Assembly (NCBI RefSeq): GCF_027497355.1
Contig: NZ_CP114909.1
Location: 1,674,001-1,738,000 of the forward strand
Origin: Micromonospora sp. WMMA1947
GTDB taxonomy: Bacteria; Actinomycetota; Actinomycetes; Mycobacteriales; Micromonosporaceae
Reading direction: 5' to 3'
Length of the DNA stretch: 64,000 nucleotides
Below the pieces are notes generated by a model. That model did no database searches. It saw only the letters and a program-made list of their open reading frames with translations, and had not been told where the DNA came from. Position numbers and translations under genes: made by a program. Positions 25,603-34,246 of this stretch are shown one piece after another (position 1 is the first letter of the stretch; the number at the start of each line of letters is the position of its first letter).

Positions 25603-25851
25603 ATGGAGCAGCGCAGGCACTGGTGGAACGGGAAATGGGGACGGCTCGCCCGGCGTGACGTCTTCCTCCGGGTGGACGGCGACCGCTGGCACGTGGAGCA
25701 GCGGGCCGGCGGCGCCGAGGGGGTCTCCCGGTTCTACGAGCACGCCAGCGTCGAGGAGGCCGAGGAGACGGTCCGGGCGCTGCTGGACGGCACCGACACC
25801 TGGCGCGAGTTGTCCCCCCGCCCACCGGGCGGCTGGGCGCCCTCCGTTTAG
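25603..25851 (+). CDS. SOS-box-controlled small protein of unknown function
   Basis: 82 residues, MEQRRHWWNGKWGRLARRDV at the N-terminus, then a short beta-rich stretch (VFLRVDGDRWHVEQRAGG) and a helix (ASVEEAEETVRALLDG). Tryptophan-rich; no signal peptide, no membrane segment, no cysteine. I do not recognise a named domain. Leaderless start at ATG 25603, with no Shine-Dalgarno. The perfect LexA site makes DNA-damage induction likely. Confidence 0.78.
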   Translation: MEQRRHWWNGKWGRLARRDVFLRVDGDRWHVEQRAGGAEGVSRFYEHASVEEAEETVRALLDGTDTWRELSPRPPGGWAPSV

Positions 25852-25880
25852 CGCCCGCACGCCCCGGGAACCGCTTCTGC

Positions 25881-26246
25881 ATGAGCCAGCAGCAGGACAC
25901 CGTCTCCCGGGTCACCACCGGCATGCGGGTGGTCGACTCCGCAGGCGTCGAGGTGGGCACCGTCGATCTCGTGCAGCGCGGCGACCCGGCCGCGGTGACC
26001 GTGCAGGCGCCCGCCCCTGTCGACCCGGGCAGCAGCCTCGACGAGCTGATCGAGTCGGCGGCGGCCGAGGAGCCGGACGTACCGGCCGACCTGGCCGCCC
26101 GGCTGCTGCGCGACGGCTACCTCAAGGTCTCCACCGAACTGGTCCGCACCGGCGCGGTCTACGTGCCCGCCGACCGGATCGGCGCGGTGAACGACGGCGC
26201 GGTACGCCTCACCGTCCCGGCCGCGGAGCTGCCCGCCGAGGAGTGA
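25881..26246 (+). CDS. Small PRC-barrel-like/DUF2171-like protein
   Basis: 121 residues. VTTGMRVVDSAGVEVGTVDLV resembles the opening strands of PRC-barrel or DUF2171 proteins, and the end (VYVPADRIGAVNDGAVRLTV) matches the closing strands. An acidic linker lies between (SLDELIESAAAEEPDVPADL). Function unknown, possibly binding another protein or RNA. ATG 25881. Only 29 bp downstream of the SOS gene, so some co-transcription is possible. Confidence 0.72.
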   Translation: MSQQQDTVSRVTTGMRVVDSAGVEVGTVDLVQRGDPAAVTVQAPAPVDPGSSLDELIESAAAEEPDVPADLAARLLRDGYLKVSTELVRTGAVYVPADRIGAVNDGAVRLTVPAAELPAEE

Positions 26247-26250
26247 CGGG

Positions 26251-27462
26251 TCACCCGGTCCGGCCGGAAAGCGACGGGGCGGATTCGGTCCGGGGCGGCT
26301 CGACCGGCGGGGGCGCGGCCCGGCGGCGGAACAGCAGCAGCATCAGCCAGCCCGCTACCAGTCCCCAGAACGCGCCGCCCACCCCGAGCAGGCTCACCCC
26401 GGAGGCGGTGACCACGAACGTCACCACCGCCGCCTCCCGCGCGTCCGGCTGGGCGACCGCCGCGGTGACCGCTCCGGCGAGCGCGCCGAGCAGGGCGAGC
26501 CCGGCGACGGCCTCGACCAGCACCGGCGGGGAGAGCAGCACCAGGGCGGTGGCCACGCCGGCGCCCAGGCCGAGCAGGGCCAGGCCGATCCCGGCGGTGA
26601 CCGAGGCGATCCAGCGCCGCTCCGGGTCCGGGTGGGCGTCCGGGCCGGCGGCCAGCGCGGCGGTGATCGCGGCAAGGTTCACCGCGTGCCCGCCCGCCGG
26701 GGCGCCGAGCGCGGTGGCGAGGCCGGTCACCCGCAGCGCCGAGCCCAGCGGAGCGCGGTAGCCGTACCCGGCGAGCACCGCGGTGCCGGGCACGTTCTGG
26801 GCGGCCATGGTGACCAGGAACAGCGGCAGCGCGAGCCCGACGACGGCGGGCAGCGTCCAGGCCGGGGCGGTGAGCGCGACGACCGGTGCGGCGTCCAGCC
26901 GGGCCGGGCCGGTGGCGGTGAGCGCGATCGCGACGACCGCCACGGCGAGCGCGCCGGGTACCGCCCAGCGGCGGGCGAACCGGTGCAGCAGCAGCCAGAC
27001 CAGCACCACCGGCCCGGCGAGCCGGGGGACCTCGACGAGGGCGCGTACCGGAGCCGTGCACAGCGGCAGCAGCACCCCGGCGAGCATGGCGGAGGCGATC
27101 GGGGCGGGGATCGCGGCGACCGCGCGGCCGAGCGCGGGGATCAGCCCGGCCGCGATGATCAGCAGCCCGGCGATCAGGAAGGCGCCGACCGCGGCGGGCC
27201 AGCCGCCGGGGACCGGCCCGGTGGCCACGAGCAGCGCCGCGCCCGGCGTGGACCAGGCGATGGCGAGCGGCAGCCGGTGCCGCAGGCCGAGCCATACCGC
27301 GCAGGCGCCGCTGGCGACGCAGAGCGCGAGCAGGCCGGAGGCGGCCTGGTCGGGGTTGGCGCCGACCGCGCGCAGCCCGGCCAGGACGACGGTGAACGAG
27401 CTGGCGAAGCCGACCAGGGCGGTCACCACGCCGGCCAGGACGGGTTGGAGCCGACCCCCCAT
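26251..27462 (-). CDS. benE: Benzoate/H+ symporter BenE family transporter
   Basis: 403 residues, about 12 hydrophobic segments. BenE features include AGLRAVGANPDQAASGLLAL, AWSTPGAALL and TMAAQNVPGTAVLAGYGY. Start ATG 27462 has GGAGGAG upstream (minus strand). Its stop is 5 bp from the convergent PRC-barrel gene. Divergent from an XRE-cupin regulator with a 20-bp palindrome between, the usual benE arrangement. Transports benzoate-like or other aromatic acids by family precedent. Confidence 0.9.
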   Translation of the reverse strand: MGGRLQPVLAGVVTALVGFASSFTVVLAGLRAVGANPDQAASGLLALCVASGACAVWLGLRHRLPLAIAWSTPGAALLVATGPVPGGWPAAVGAFLIAGLLIIAAGLIPALGRAVAAIPAPIASAMLAGVLLPLCTAPVRALVEVPRLAGPVVLVWLLLHRFARRWAVPGALAVAVVAIALTATGPARLDAAPVVALTAPAWTLPAVVGLALPLFLVTMAAQNVPGTAVLAGYGYRAPLGSALRVTGLATALGAPAGGHAVNLAAITAALAAGPDAHPDPERRWIASVTAGIGLALLGLGAGVATALVLLSPPVLVEAVAGLALLGALAGAVTAAVAQPDAREAAVVTFVVTASGVSLLGVGGAFWGLVAGWLMLLLFRRRAAPPPVEPPRTESAPSLSGRTG

Positions 27463-27478
27463 TGCTCTCCTCCTCCAA

Positions 27479-27498
27479 CCGTTCCGTTTACGGAACGG
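27479..27498. promoter_or_regulatory. Operator between benE and XRE-cupin regulator
   Basis: CCGTTCCG-TTTA-CGGAACGG, perfect 8-bp arms, 17 bp upstream of benE and 23 bp upstream of the regulator. Probable binding site of the divergent XRE regulator. Its inner part TTCCG-TTTA-CGGAA is self-complementary. Confidence 0.72.
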
Positions 27499-27521
27499 CA
27501 TGGTGTAGCACGATAACCCCC

Positions 27522-28085
27522 ATGACAGCCGCCGCACCAGCCGACGACCGGGCTGCCCAGGAGGTGGGCCGGCGCATCCGCTCACTCCGTACCGAGCGGG
27601 GGATCTCCCTGTCCGAGCTGGCCCGCCTCGCGGGCGTCGGCAAGGCCACGCTCTCCGGCCTGGAGAACGGCGTGCGCAACCCCCGGCTGGAAACCCTGTA
27701 CGCGATCACCGCGCAGCTCGGCGTACCGCTGACCGCCGTGCTCTCCGCGCCCGGCGAGGCGCCGACCGTACGCGGGGCAGCGGTCGGCGCCACGCTGCTG
27801 GAGGTGTTCGACGACCGGGAGGCGACCTACGAGCTGTACCGGATGCGGGTCGCGCCGGGGCCGGCGCAGCTCTCCCCCGCCCACTCCACCGGCGTGACCG
27901 AACACGTGACGGTCTTCTCCGGCGTGCTCCGCGCCGGCCCGGCCGACGCCCCGCTGACCGCCGGCCCCGGTGGCTACCTGCGGTGGACCTCGGACGTGCC
28001 GCACACCTACGCGGCGGTGGGCGGGGAGGAGGTCCACGCGAGCCTTCTGTTGCGTTATCCTCGTCCGTCCACACCGGACAGTTGA
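27522..28085 (+). CDS. XRE-family regulator with cupin sensor domain
   Basis: 187 residues: HTH_3 (residues ~15-70; IRSLRTERGISLSELARLAG, KATLSGLENGVRNPRLETLY) then a cupin-like C-terminal domain (~90-185; MRVAPGPAQLSPAHSTGVTE, LRWTSDVPHTYAAV). Start ATG 27522. Divergent from benE and likely its ligand-responsive repressor. Confidence 0.92.
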   Translation: MTAAAPADDRAAQEVGRRIRSLRTERGISLSELARLAGVGKATLSGLENGVRNPRLETLYAITAQLGVPLTAVLSAPGEAPTVRGAAVGATLLEVFDDREATYELYRMRVAPGPAQLSPAHSTGVTEHVTVFSGVLRAGPADAPLTAGPGGYLRWTSDVPHTYAAVGGEEVHASLLLRYPRPSTPDS

Positions 28086-28178
28086 CGCATACCCAGGATG
28101 CAAGCGGATGACATTTCTTTCAGCAGACCCGCGAGCGCGTGCAGACGCGGAGCCGTTCTTCTTGGCAAGCTTGTCGTC

Positions 28179-28898
28179 ATGACGCTCATCCTCCGCTCGG
28201 CCATCCTCAACGACGTCGGCCTCGTCCGGACCAACAACGAGGACTCCGCCCTCGCCGGTGACCGCCTCGTGGCGGTGGCCGACGGCATGGGCGGGCTCCC
28301 CGCCGGCGAGGTGGCCAGCGAGATCGTCATCCGGATCCTGGACGAGCTGACGCCGCCCACCGGCGCCGACGAGGCGGCCGACGCGCTGCGCGCCGTCGTC
28401 AGCACCGCGAACCAGCGCATCCGCGCCGCCATCACCGTCGACCCGGCCCGCGACGGCATGGGTACGACGCTCACCGCCGGCCTGCTCGCCGGGGACACCC
28501 TGGTCCTGGCCCAGGTCGGCGACTCCCGCTGCTACCTGCTGCGCGACCACGAGCTGACCCAGCTCACCCGCGACGACACGTTCGTCCAGGCGCTCGTCGA
28601 CCAGGGCGCGCTCTCCCGCGACCAGGCCCGGCACCACCCGCAGCGCTCCCTCGTCACCCGCGCGGTGCAGGGCTCCGACGCCCCGCCCGCGGTCGGGGCG
28701 CTCACCGTCTTCCCCGGCGACCGGCTGCTGCTGTGCAGCGACGGCCTCTCCGACTACGTGGAGGACGCCGCCATCGCCGCCGCGCTCGCCACCTACGGGG
28801 ACCGCCAGCAGTGCGGCGAACAACTGGTGAAACTGGCCCACCAGGCCGGCGCGCCGGACAACGTGACGGTGGTCATCTCGGACGTCACCGAGGCGTGA
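28179..28898 (+). CDS. PP2C-family serine/threonine phosphatase
   Basis: 239 residues, complete PP2C fold with metal-binding motifs: RTNNEDSAL, VADGMGGLPAGE, GMGTTLTAGLL, QVGDSRCYLL, CSDGLSDYV and APDNVTVV. PstP-like catalytic domain without the transmembrane helix and extracellular part. Start ATG 28179 (MTLILRSAILNDVGLVR) is preferred over an upstream in-frame ATG at 28098. Stands alone, with no kinase gene adjacent. Confidence 0.92.
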   Translation: MTLILRSAILNDVGLVRTNNEDSALAGDRLVAVADGMGGLPAGEVASEIVIRILDELTPPTGADEAADALRAVVSTANQRIRAAITVDPARDGMGTTLTAGLLAGDTLVLAQVGDSRCYLLRDHELTQLTRDDTFVQALVDQGALSRDQARHHPQRSLVTRAVQGSDAPPAVGALTVFPGDRLLLCSDGLSDYVEDAAIAAALATYGDRQQCGEQLVKLAHQAGAPDNVTVVISDVTEA

Positions 28899-28950
28899 GC
28901 GAGCGCCCTTTCCGGTTGCGGACCGCGCCCGGTGCGGTTGGGATGAACGG

Positions 28951-30150
28951 ATGCACATCCGCCGGCTGGCCGCCGATGAACGACTGACCACCAGCTTCCC
29001 GCTCCAGGCGTACGCGTTCGAGGCCTCGCCGATGGTCGCCTCCCGGACCGACCAGTTCCGCGCGTACCTGCCGTACAACGCCGGGAACACGACGCTGGTG
29101 GCCGAGGAGGACGGGGTGACCGCGGCGGCCGTGTCGGCGATACCGATGCGGCAGAACCTGCGCGGCGCGGTGCTGCCGATGGCCGGTGTCGCGGGCGTGG
29201 CCACCCATCCGCTGGCCCGTCGGCGCGGCCACGTCCGCGCGCTCATGCAGCAGCTCCTCGACGGCGTACGCGACGAGGGCCACCAGCTCACCGCGCTGCA
29301 CCCGTTCCGCGCCTCGTTCTACGAGCGCTTCGGCTACATCGGGTTGCCCCGGCGGCGTACCGCGATCTTCAACCCGGCGGACCTGGCGCCGCTGCTGCGC
29401 GCCGAACTGCCCGACGAGCTGGTCTGGGAGCGGATCGGCGCGGGGTATGCGCGGTGGCGCGCGTACACCGAGCGGTGCCTGCGCGAACGCCACGGCTTCG
29501 CGGTCTTCCCGGACTTCCGGGCGGTCGGGCTGCGCGACCGCGACGACCGCTGGCTGCTCAGCGTGGTGCGCGGCGGCGAGACGGTCGGCGCTGTGACCTA
29601 CCGCATCGACGACCACGCCGGCACGCTGTTCGCCGACGACCTGCTGGTCGACGACGCGTACGCCCGCGCGTCGGTGCTCCAGTTCTTCGCCCGGCACGTC
29701 GACCAGGTGGCCCGGATCAGCGTCCAGGTGACCCCCGACGAGCTGCCCGAGCTGTGGCTCACCGACCTCGACGTGCAGGTGGAGGCGCGGATCGCCCGGC
29801 CCGACCCGACCGCGCCGATGGCCCGGCTGCTCAGCCTGGACGCGCTCGCCGACCAGCCCGTCGGGGTCGGCCGGGTGCTGGTCGAGCTGGTCGGTGACCG
29901 GTGGCTCGCCGGCCGCCACCTGCTCGACGGCACCACCGGCAAGCTCGCGGTGCTGCCCGCGCAGACCGCCGCCGAGGGCACCGTGCCGACCGCGCGGCTC
30001 ACCGCCGCCGGGCTGTCCGCCCTGGCGTACGGGGTGCTCGACCCGGCCGAGGTGGTCGTACGCGGACTGGGCGAGGTGCCGGTGGACGCGGCCGGTGAGC
30101 TGCGCCGCCTCTTCCCGCGCGAGCTGCCGCACCTGTTCGCCGACTTCTGA
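28951..30150 (+). CDS. Eis-like GNAT N-acetyltransferase
   Basis: 399 residues in the three-part Eis layout: an N-terminal GNAT (AGVAGVATHPLARRRGHVRALMQQ acetyl-CoA loop), a central GNAT-like repeat (~residues 180-290) and a C-terminal SCP2-like domain. The protein ends in Phe (HLFADF); the C-terminal carboxylate of Eis enzymes serves as catalytic base. Family members acetylate aminoglycosides or other amines at several positions. ATG 28951. Confidence 0.9.
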   Translation: MHIRRLAADERLTTSFPLQAYAFEASPMVASRTDQFRAYLPYNAGNTTLVAEEDGVTAAAVSAIPMRQNLRGAVLPMAGVAGVATHPLARRRGHVRALMQQLLDGVRDEGHQLTALHPFRASFYERFGYIGLPRRRTAIFNPADLAPLLRAELPDELVWERIGAGYARWRAYTERCLRERHGFAVFPDFRAVGLRDRDDRWLLSVVRGGETVGAVTYRIDDHAGTLFADDLLVDDAYARASVLQFFARHVDQVARISVQVTPDELPELWLTDLDVQVEARIARPDPTAPMARLLSLDALADQPVGVGRVLVELVGDRWLAGRHLLDGTTGKLAVLPAQTAAEGTVPTARLTAAGLSALAYGVLDPAEVVVRGLGEVPVDAAGELRRLFPRELPHLFADF

Positions 30151-30189
30151 CCCGGTTGACGGCGCGGCGCCGGGGGTAGGGTCCAGCGC

Positions 30190-30939
30190 GTGCCGGAGTG
30201 GCTGGAAGCGGGATTCTGGGGCCTGCTCGCCGGGTCGGCCCTGCTGATCGGGGCGGCCGTCGGGTTCTTCGCGCGCGTACCGCGCCGGGTGACCGCCTCG
30301 GTGATGGCGTTCGGGGCGGGCGTGCTGCTGTCCGCCGTCTCGTTCGAGCTGATCGACGAGGCGCACGAGCAGGGCGGCCTGCTGCCGGTGGCGATCGGCG
30401 CGGCGGCGGGCGCGCTGCTGTACACCGGGGCGAACGTGCTCCTGGCCCGGCACGGCGCGCGGCACCGCAAGCGTTCCGGCGACGAGCAGCCCTCCGAGCG
30501 GGAACAGCCCGGCTCGGGTACGGCGATCGCGGTCGGGGCGCTGCTCGACGGCGTACCCGAATCGGTGGTGATCGGCGCGAGCCTGCTCGCCGGCGGCCCG
30601 GTCAGCCTGGTCACCGTCATCGCGGTGTTCCTCAGCAACGTGCCGGAAGGGCTCTCCAGCGCGGCCGGCATGCGGCAGGCCGGCCGGACCCGGCGCTACG
30701 TGTTCGGGCTGTGGACGGCCATCGCGTTGGTCTCCGGCGCGGCGTCGCTGGCCGGGTACACGCTGCTCGGCGGCGCGCCGCCCGAGGTGCTGGCGACGAT
30801 CACCGCGCTCGCCGCCGGTGCGATCCTGGCGATGATCACCGACACCATGGTCCCGGAGGCGTTCGCAGACGCGCACCTGCTGGTCGGGCTGATCACCGTA
30901 CTCGGCTTCCTGGTGGCGTTCGCGCTGTCGCACGCCTGA
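30190..30939 (+). CDS. ZIP-family metal transporter
   Basis: 249 residues, eight predicted helices. Metal-site motifs GALLDGVPESVVIGASLL (helix IV) and FLSNVPEGLSSAAGMRQAG (helix V). The His-containing loop (LLARHGARHRKRSGDEQPSE) between helices III and IV is typical. Start GTG 30190 has TAGGGT seven bases upstream, so probably leaderless. Likely imports zinc or another divalent cation. Confidence 0.9.
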   Translation: MPEWLEAGFWGLLAGSALLIGAAVGFFARVPRRVTASVMAFGAGVLLSAVSFELIDEAHEQGGLLPVAIGAAAGALLYTGANVLLARHGARHRKRSGDEQPSEREQPGSGTAIAVGALLDGVPESVVIGASLLAGGPVSLVTVIAVFLSNVPEGLSSAAGMRQAGRTRRYVFGLWTAIALVSGAASLAGYTLLGGAPPEVLATITALAAGAILAMITDTMVPEAFADAHLLVGLITVLGFLVAFALSHA

Positions 30940-31049
30940 CCGGCGCGCGGTCGCCGCGTTGCGCCTGCGCTGCCGGCTTCGGCTTAGCGGTGGGTTAAGG
31001 ATCGCCTGTGGAGTCGTGCCGGGGCAGCCGGTCCTCCTAGCATCGGGCG

Positions 31050-32204
31050 GTGCGCGTGAAGTCCGCTGTCACCCTGCTCGCCCTCGCCCTGACGACGGCG
31101 ACGCTCCCCGCCTGCGGCGGCGACGATCCGGCCCCCGCTTCCGCCCCGGCCGCCGCCGCACCGGCCGCCTCCGGCGCTGCCCCGGCGGCCTCCCCGAGCG
31201 GACGGGCCGGTCTCGGCAGCGCCCGGCCGAGCCCCGGCGCGGCCACCGTCACGTTCCGCGCCGGCAACCCGGACGGCCGGGCCGCCGTACCGGCCGAGGC
31301 GCGGGCGGTGGACACCTCGCGCCCGACCCGTACCGTCGGCAGCGGCACCCCGGCGAGCTGCACCTCGGAGGCGGTGGTGAAGGCCGTCGCGGCCGGCGGT
31401 GTCATCACCTTCGACTGCGGGCCCGCGCCGGTCACCATCACCATGAAGGCCACCGCGAAGGTGGTGAACTCGCACGGCCCGCGCGTCGTGCTGGACGGCG
31501 GCGGCACTGTCACGCTGAGCGGCGGCGGCAAACGCCGGATCCTCTACATGAACACCTGCGACGAGGCGCAGGGCTGGACCACCTCGCACTGCCAGAACCA
31601 GGACCACCCGCGGCTCACCGTGCAGAACCTGACGTTCGCCGACGGCGACTCCACCGGCGACCGGACCGAGGGCGGCGGAGGCGGCGCGATCTTCGTACGC
31701 GGTGGGCGGTTCGCCGTGATCAACTCGCGGTTCGTCGACAACCGCTGCGACCGTACCGGCCCGGACCTCGGGGGCGCCGCGCTGCGCGTGCTCAGCCAGT
31801 TCGAGAACAAACCGGTGTACGTGGTGAGCAGCACCTTCACCGGCGGTGTGTGCGCGAACGGCGGGGCGCTGAGCAGCATCGGCGTCTCCTGGACCGTGCT
31901 GAACAGCGTCTTCCGCGACAACCGCGCGGTCGGTACGGGCGCGAACCCGGCCCGGGGCGGCACGCCGGGTGGCGGCAGCGGCGGCGCGATCTACTGCGAC
32001 GGCAACGAGTTCGCGGTGCGGATCGCCGGCACGGTGATCGAGGGCAACAGCGCGAACGAGGGCGGTGGCGCGATCTTCTTCGTCAGCAACAACCGCACCG
32101 GCACCCTGAAGATCGACAGCAGCACCCTGTCTCGTAACCCCAGCCGCGGCTTCGAGACAAAGGGCCACCCCGGCATCTTCTTCCTGGGCGCCCAAATCTC
32201 CTGA
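31050..32204 (+). CDS. Secreted lipoprotein with right-handed parallel beta-helix
   Basis: 384 residues. Lipobox-type signal TLALALTTATLPACGG region gives a predicted lipid-modified Cys22. An Ala/Pro-rich linker (residues ~25-60) follows, then a parallel beta-helix (VVLDGGGTVTLSGGGKRRIL, GGGGGAIFVRGGRFAVINSR, GGAIYCDGNEFAVRIAGTVI, GGGAIFFVSNN), as in pectate-lyase-like or CSLREA proteins. No obvious catalytic Asp set is visible, so polysaccharide binding is as likely as cleavage. GTG 31050, preceded by TAGCAT six bases upstream (leaderless). Confidence 0.85.
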   Translation: MRVKSAVTLLALALTTATLPACGGDDPAPASAPAAAAPAASGAAPAASPSGRAGLGSARPSPGAATVTFRAGNPDGRAAVPAEARAVDTSRPTRTVGSGTPASCTSEAVVKAVAAGGVITFDCGPAPVTITMKATAKVVNSHGPRVVLDGGGTVTLSGGGKRRILYMNTCDEAQGWTTSHCQNQDHPRLTVQNLTFADGDSTGDRTEGGGGGAIFVRGGRFAVINSRFVDNRCDRTGPDLGGAALRVLSQFENKPVYVVSSTFTGGVCANGGALSSIGVSWTVLNSVFRDNRAVGTGANPARGGTPGGGSGGAIYCDGNEFAVRIAGTVIEGNSANEGGGAIFFVSNNRTGTLKIDSSTLSRNPSRGFETKGHPGIFFLGAQIS

Positions 32205-32258
32205 CCCGTCCCGCCCTGCCCTGCCGCGCCCTGCCGTGCCCTGCCCGCCGTGCCCCGT

Positions 32259-32409
32259 CGATCATGAAGTTGGCGGTCCCCCCGTCGGCGTGTCGCGCCG
32301 TCAACCTCATGATCGCCGCCCTCATTGCCCCGCCCCACCCATCCCGCCCTGCCGATCATGAAGTTGACGGTTCCGTCATCGGCGTGTCGCCCCGCCAACT
32401 TCATGATCG
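32259..32409. repeat. Two family A palindromes in tandem
   Basis: Copy 1: CGATCATGAAGTTGGCGG (from 32259) with imperfect complement ending 32315. Copy 2: CGATCATGAAGTTGACGG (32353-32370) with CCGCCAACTTCATGATCG (32392-32409), one mismatch. Both loops keep the core TCGGCGTGTCGC. Same family as 8096-8158. A C-rich simple sequence (CCCTGCC variants) fills 32208-32256. Confidence 0.86.
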
Positions 32410-32477
32410 CCGAGCAATCCCCGGCCGGAGAGCGGCAACTCCGCCCGCGCTCCCTCGCGCCCGCCCCCCCGGCTCGG

Positions 32478-32534
32478 TGATCAAGGGGTTTGTGTCCTAG
32501 TTGATCTCTGTGCGTAACACAAACTCCTTGATCA
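32478..32534. repeat. Family B palindrome, second locus
   Basis: TGATCAAGGGGTTTGTGT (32478-32495) faces ACACAAACTCCTTGATCA (32517-32534), one mismatch, followed by GGGCGAGGCAGGGCG as at the first locus. No gene lies between 32205 and 32645. Confidence 0.86.
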
Positions 32535-32645
32535 ACAGGGCGAGGCAGGGCGAGGCGGGGTCGCAGCGGGCGAGGCGAGGGGGCCAGAGCCGGGCCGGGC
32601 CGACGCCGGACGGGACAGGGCAGCGCGCAGCGGCGACGGGCGGGG

Positions 32646-33728
32646 TCAGTAGGGGTTGGGGTGGCCGGGGAGGTCGCCTCTGGTCAGGGCGGCGGGACGG
32701 CCGGGCAGCGTCGGATCCGGGGACAGCGGCGGGGAGTCGGTGCCGGCCCGAGCAGCCATGCCGGCGAACAGCTCCTTCAGGGCGGTCACCGTGTCGATGC
32801 TCGGGCTCCAGCCGAGTTCGGTCTCGGCACGGTGGCTGGACATCAGCGGCACGTTCAGCGCCAGGTCGACCCAGCCGGTGTCGACCGGCTGCAGCCGCGC
32901 CCGCCAGGTCACCGCCGCCGCGGCGCGCAGCACCGGCACCGCCACCGGCAGCGTCCAGCCGTGGAAGTGCCGGGCCACCAGCTCCGGCGTCAGCACCGGG
33001 TCGGCCGCCACGTTGAAGGCGCCGCTCGCATCCCCGACGACCGCCCGGGCGTACGCGTCCGCGACGTCGTCGGCGTGCACCGCCTGCATCCGGAGTCGCC
33101 GGTTCGACGGCACCAGCGGAATCCGGCCGTACCGGAGCAGGCGCACCGGCACCAGCGGGCCGAGGAAGTAGCGGCTGATCTCCGTACCGGCCTCCCGCTG
33201 GAAGATCAGTCCCGGCCGCAGGCGTACCACCCGCAGATTCGGGTGCTCCCGCTGCACGCCGTCGAGCAGTGCCTCCACCTCCGCCTTGTCCCGGCTGTAC
33301 GACGACGTCTCCACCCCGGTCGCCGGCCAGTTCTCGCTGACCGGGTGGTTCTTCGGGCCGGGCGCGTAGGTGCCGACCGACGAGGCGTACACCAGGGCCG
33401 GAACGCCGACGCGGACGGCGGCCTCGATCACCGCGCGGCTGCCGCCGACGTTGGTCCGGTAGAGCGTGCGCCGGTCGTGGCTGGGCTGGATCTGCCAGGC
33501 CAGGTGTACGACTGCCCGCGCCCCGGCGAAGATCCGCACGAGCTGGTCGGCGGCGCCCGGTGCGCCGATGTCGCAGGAGTGCCACTCCACGTCGTCGTAC
33601 GGTTCACCGGCGTCCGGTCCGGGCAGCCGCCGGGCCACGCCGACCAGTTCGGTGCCCGCCTCCCGCCGCAGCCGGCGCAGCACCGCCGTCCCCACGTTGC
33701 CGGTCGCCCCCACGATCACGATGCGCAT
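32646..33728 (-). CDS. NAD-dependent epimerase/dehydratase (extended SDR)
   Basis: 360 residues. Rossmann motif IVGATGNVGTAVLRRL at the N-terminus, SSVGTYAP and catalytic YSRDK (Tyr-x3-Lys), then VHADDVADAYARAV. Extended SDR fold with an extra ~40-residue Pro-rich C-terminus. Substrate is probably a nucleotide sugar or a sterol/dihydroflavonol-like compound; the sequence does not decide. ATG 33728. Confidence 0.88.
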   Translation of the reverse strand: MRIVIVGATGNVGTAVLRRLRREAGTELVGVARRLPGPDAGEPYDDVEWHSCDIGAPGAADQLVRIFAGARAVVHLAWQIQPSHDRRTLYRTNVGGSRAVIEAAVRVGVPALVYASSVGTYAPGPKNHPVSENWPATGVETSSYSRDKAEVEALLDGVQREHPNLRVVRLRPGLIFQREAGTEISRYFLGPLVPVRLLRYGRIPLVPSNRRLRMQAVHADDVADAYARAVVGDASGAFNVAADPVLTPELVARHFHGWTLPVAVPVLRAAAAVTWRARLQPVDTGWVDLALNVPLMSSHRAETELGWSPSIDTVTALKELFAGMAARAGTDSPPLSPDPTLPGRPAALTRGDLPGHPNPY

Positions 33729-33764
33729 GGTCGTGCCGTACCCGCTGAACCGGGCAGCAACCGC

Positions 33765-34064
33765 TCACGGACGGGGGTTCGTCCGCACCCAGCCCTTCTC
33801 CCGGTCGCGGCGACCGGCGGTGGCGGCGAGGCAGCGCGGGCAGAGCCAGCCCTCCGGGTCGGCCTCGGTGAGCACGTCGGTGCCGGAGTAGTCGAACGGC
33901 ACGTGCGGGAAGCGGCGCAGCCGGGTCCGGCTCAGCGGCAGCCCGCACAGCGTCTGGTTCTGCCCCGGCAGCCAGGCGTGCACCTCACCGCCGGGCCGGC
34001 GTACGCCGTCGTCGCCCGGCACCTCGCGGGACGCCGCCACGGCGGCGGTGCTCGTGACTCGCAT
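33765..34064 (-). CDS. Small protein with paired cysteines, unknown function
   Basis: 99 residues starting at ATG 34064 (MRVTSTAAVAASREVPGDDG). Contains TLCGLPL and, near the C-terminus, GWLCPRCLAATAGRR, so a CxxC pair plus one more Cys and His residues that might bind zinc. No signal peptide. A longer upstream frame exists but is compositionally unconvincing. Looks like a conserved actinobacterial hypothetical, function unknown. Confidence 0.7.
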   Translation of the reverse strand: MRVTSTAAVAASREVPGDDGVRRPGGEVHAWLPGQNQTLCGLPLSRTRLRRFPHVPFDYSGTDVLTEADPEGWLCPRCLAATAGRRDREKGWVRTNPRP

Positions 34065-34246
34065 GGTCGCCCAGGTTCCCCGGCCGCCGCCGTTCACGCC
34101 TGACGGGCACAACCCCTGGGGTACGCGGGCGGAGCGCGTACTCCCGTGGTGGTAGCCCGCTCGACGACTCCGGGACGACGACCGGCGGCGATGCCCGTCC
34201 ATACGCTGCGGCCGTCACCACTTGTCGCGACCCGAGGGAGTCCCAG

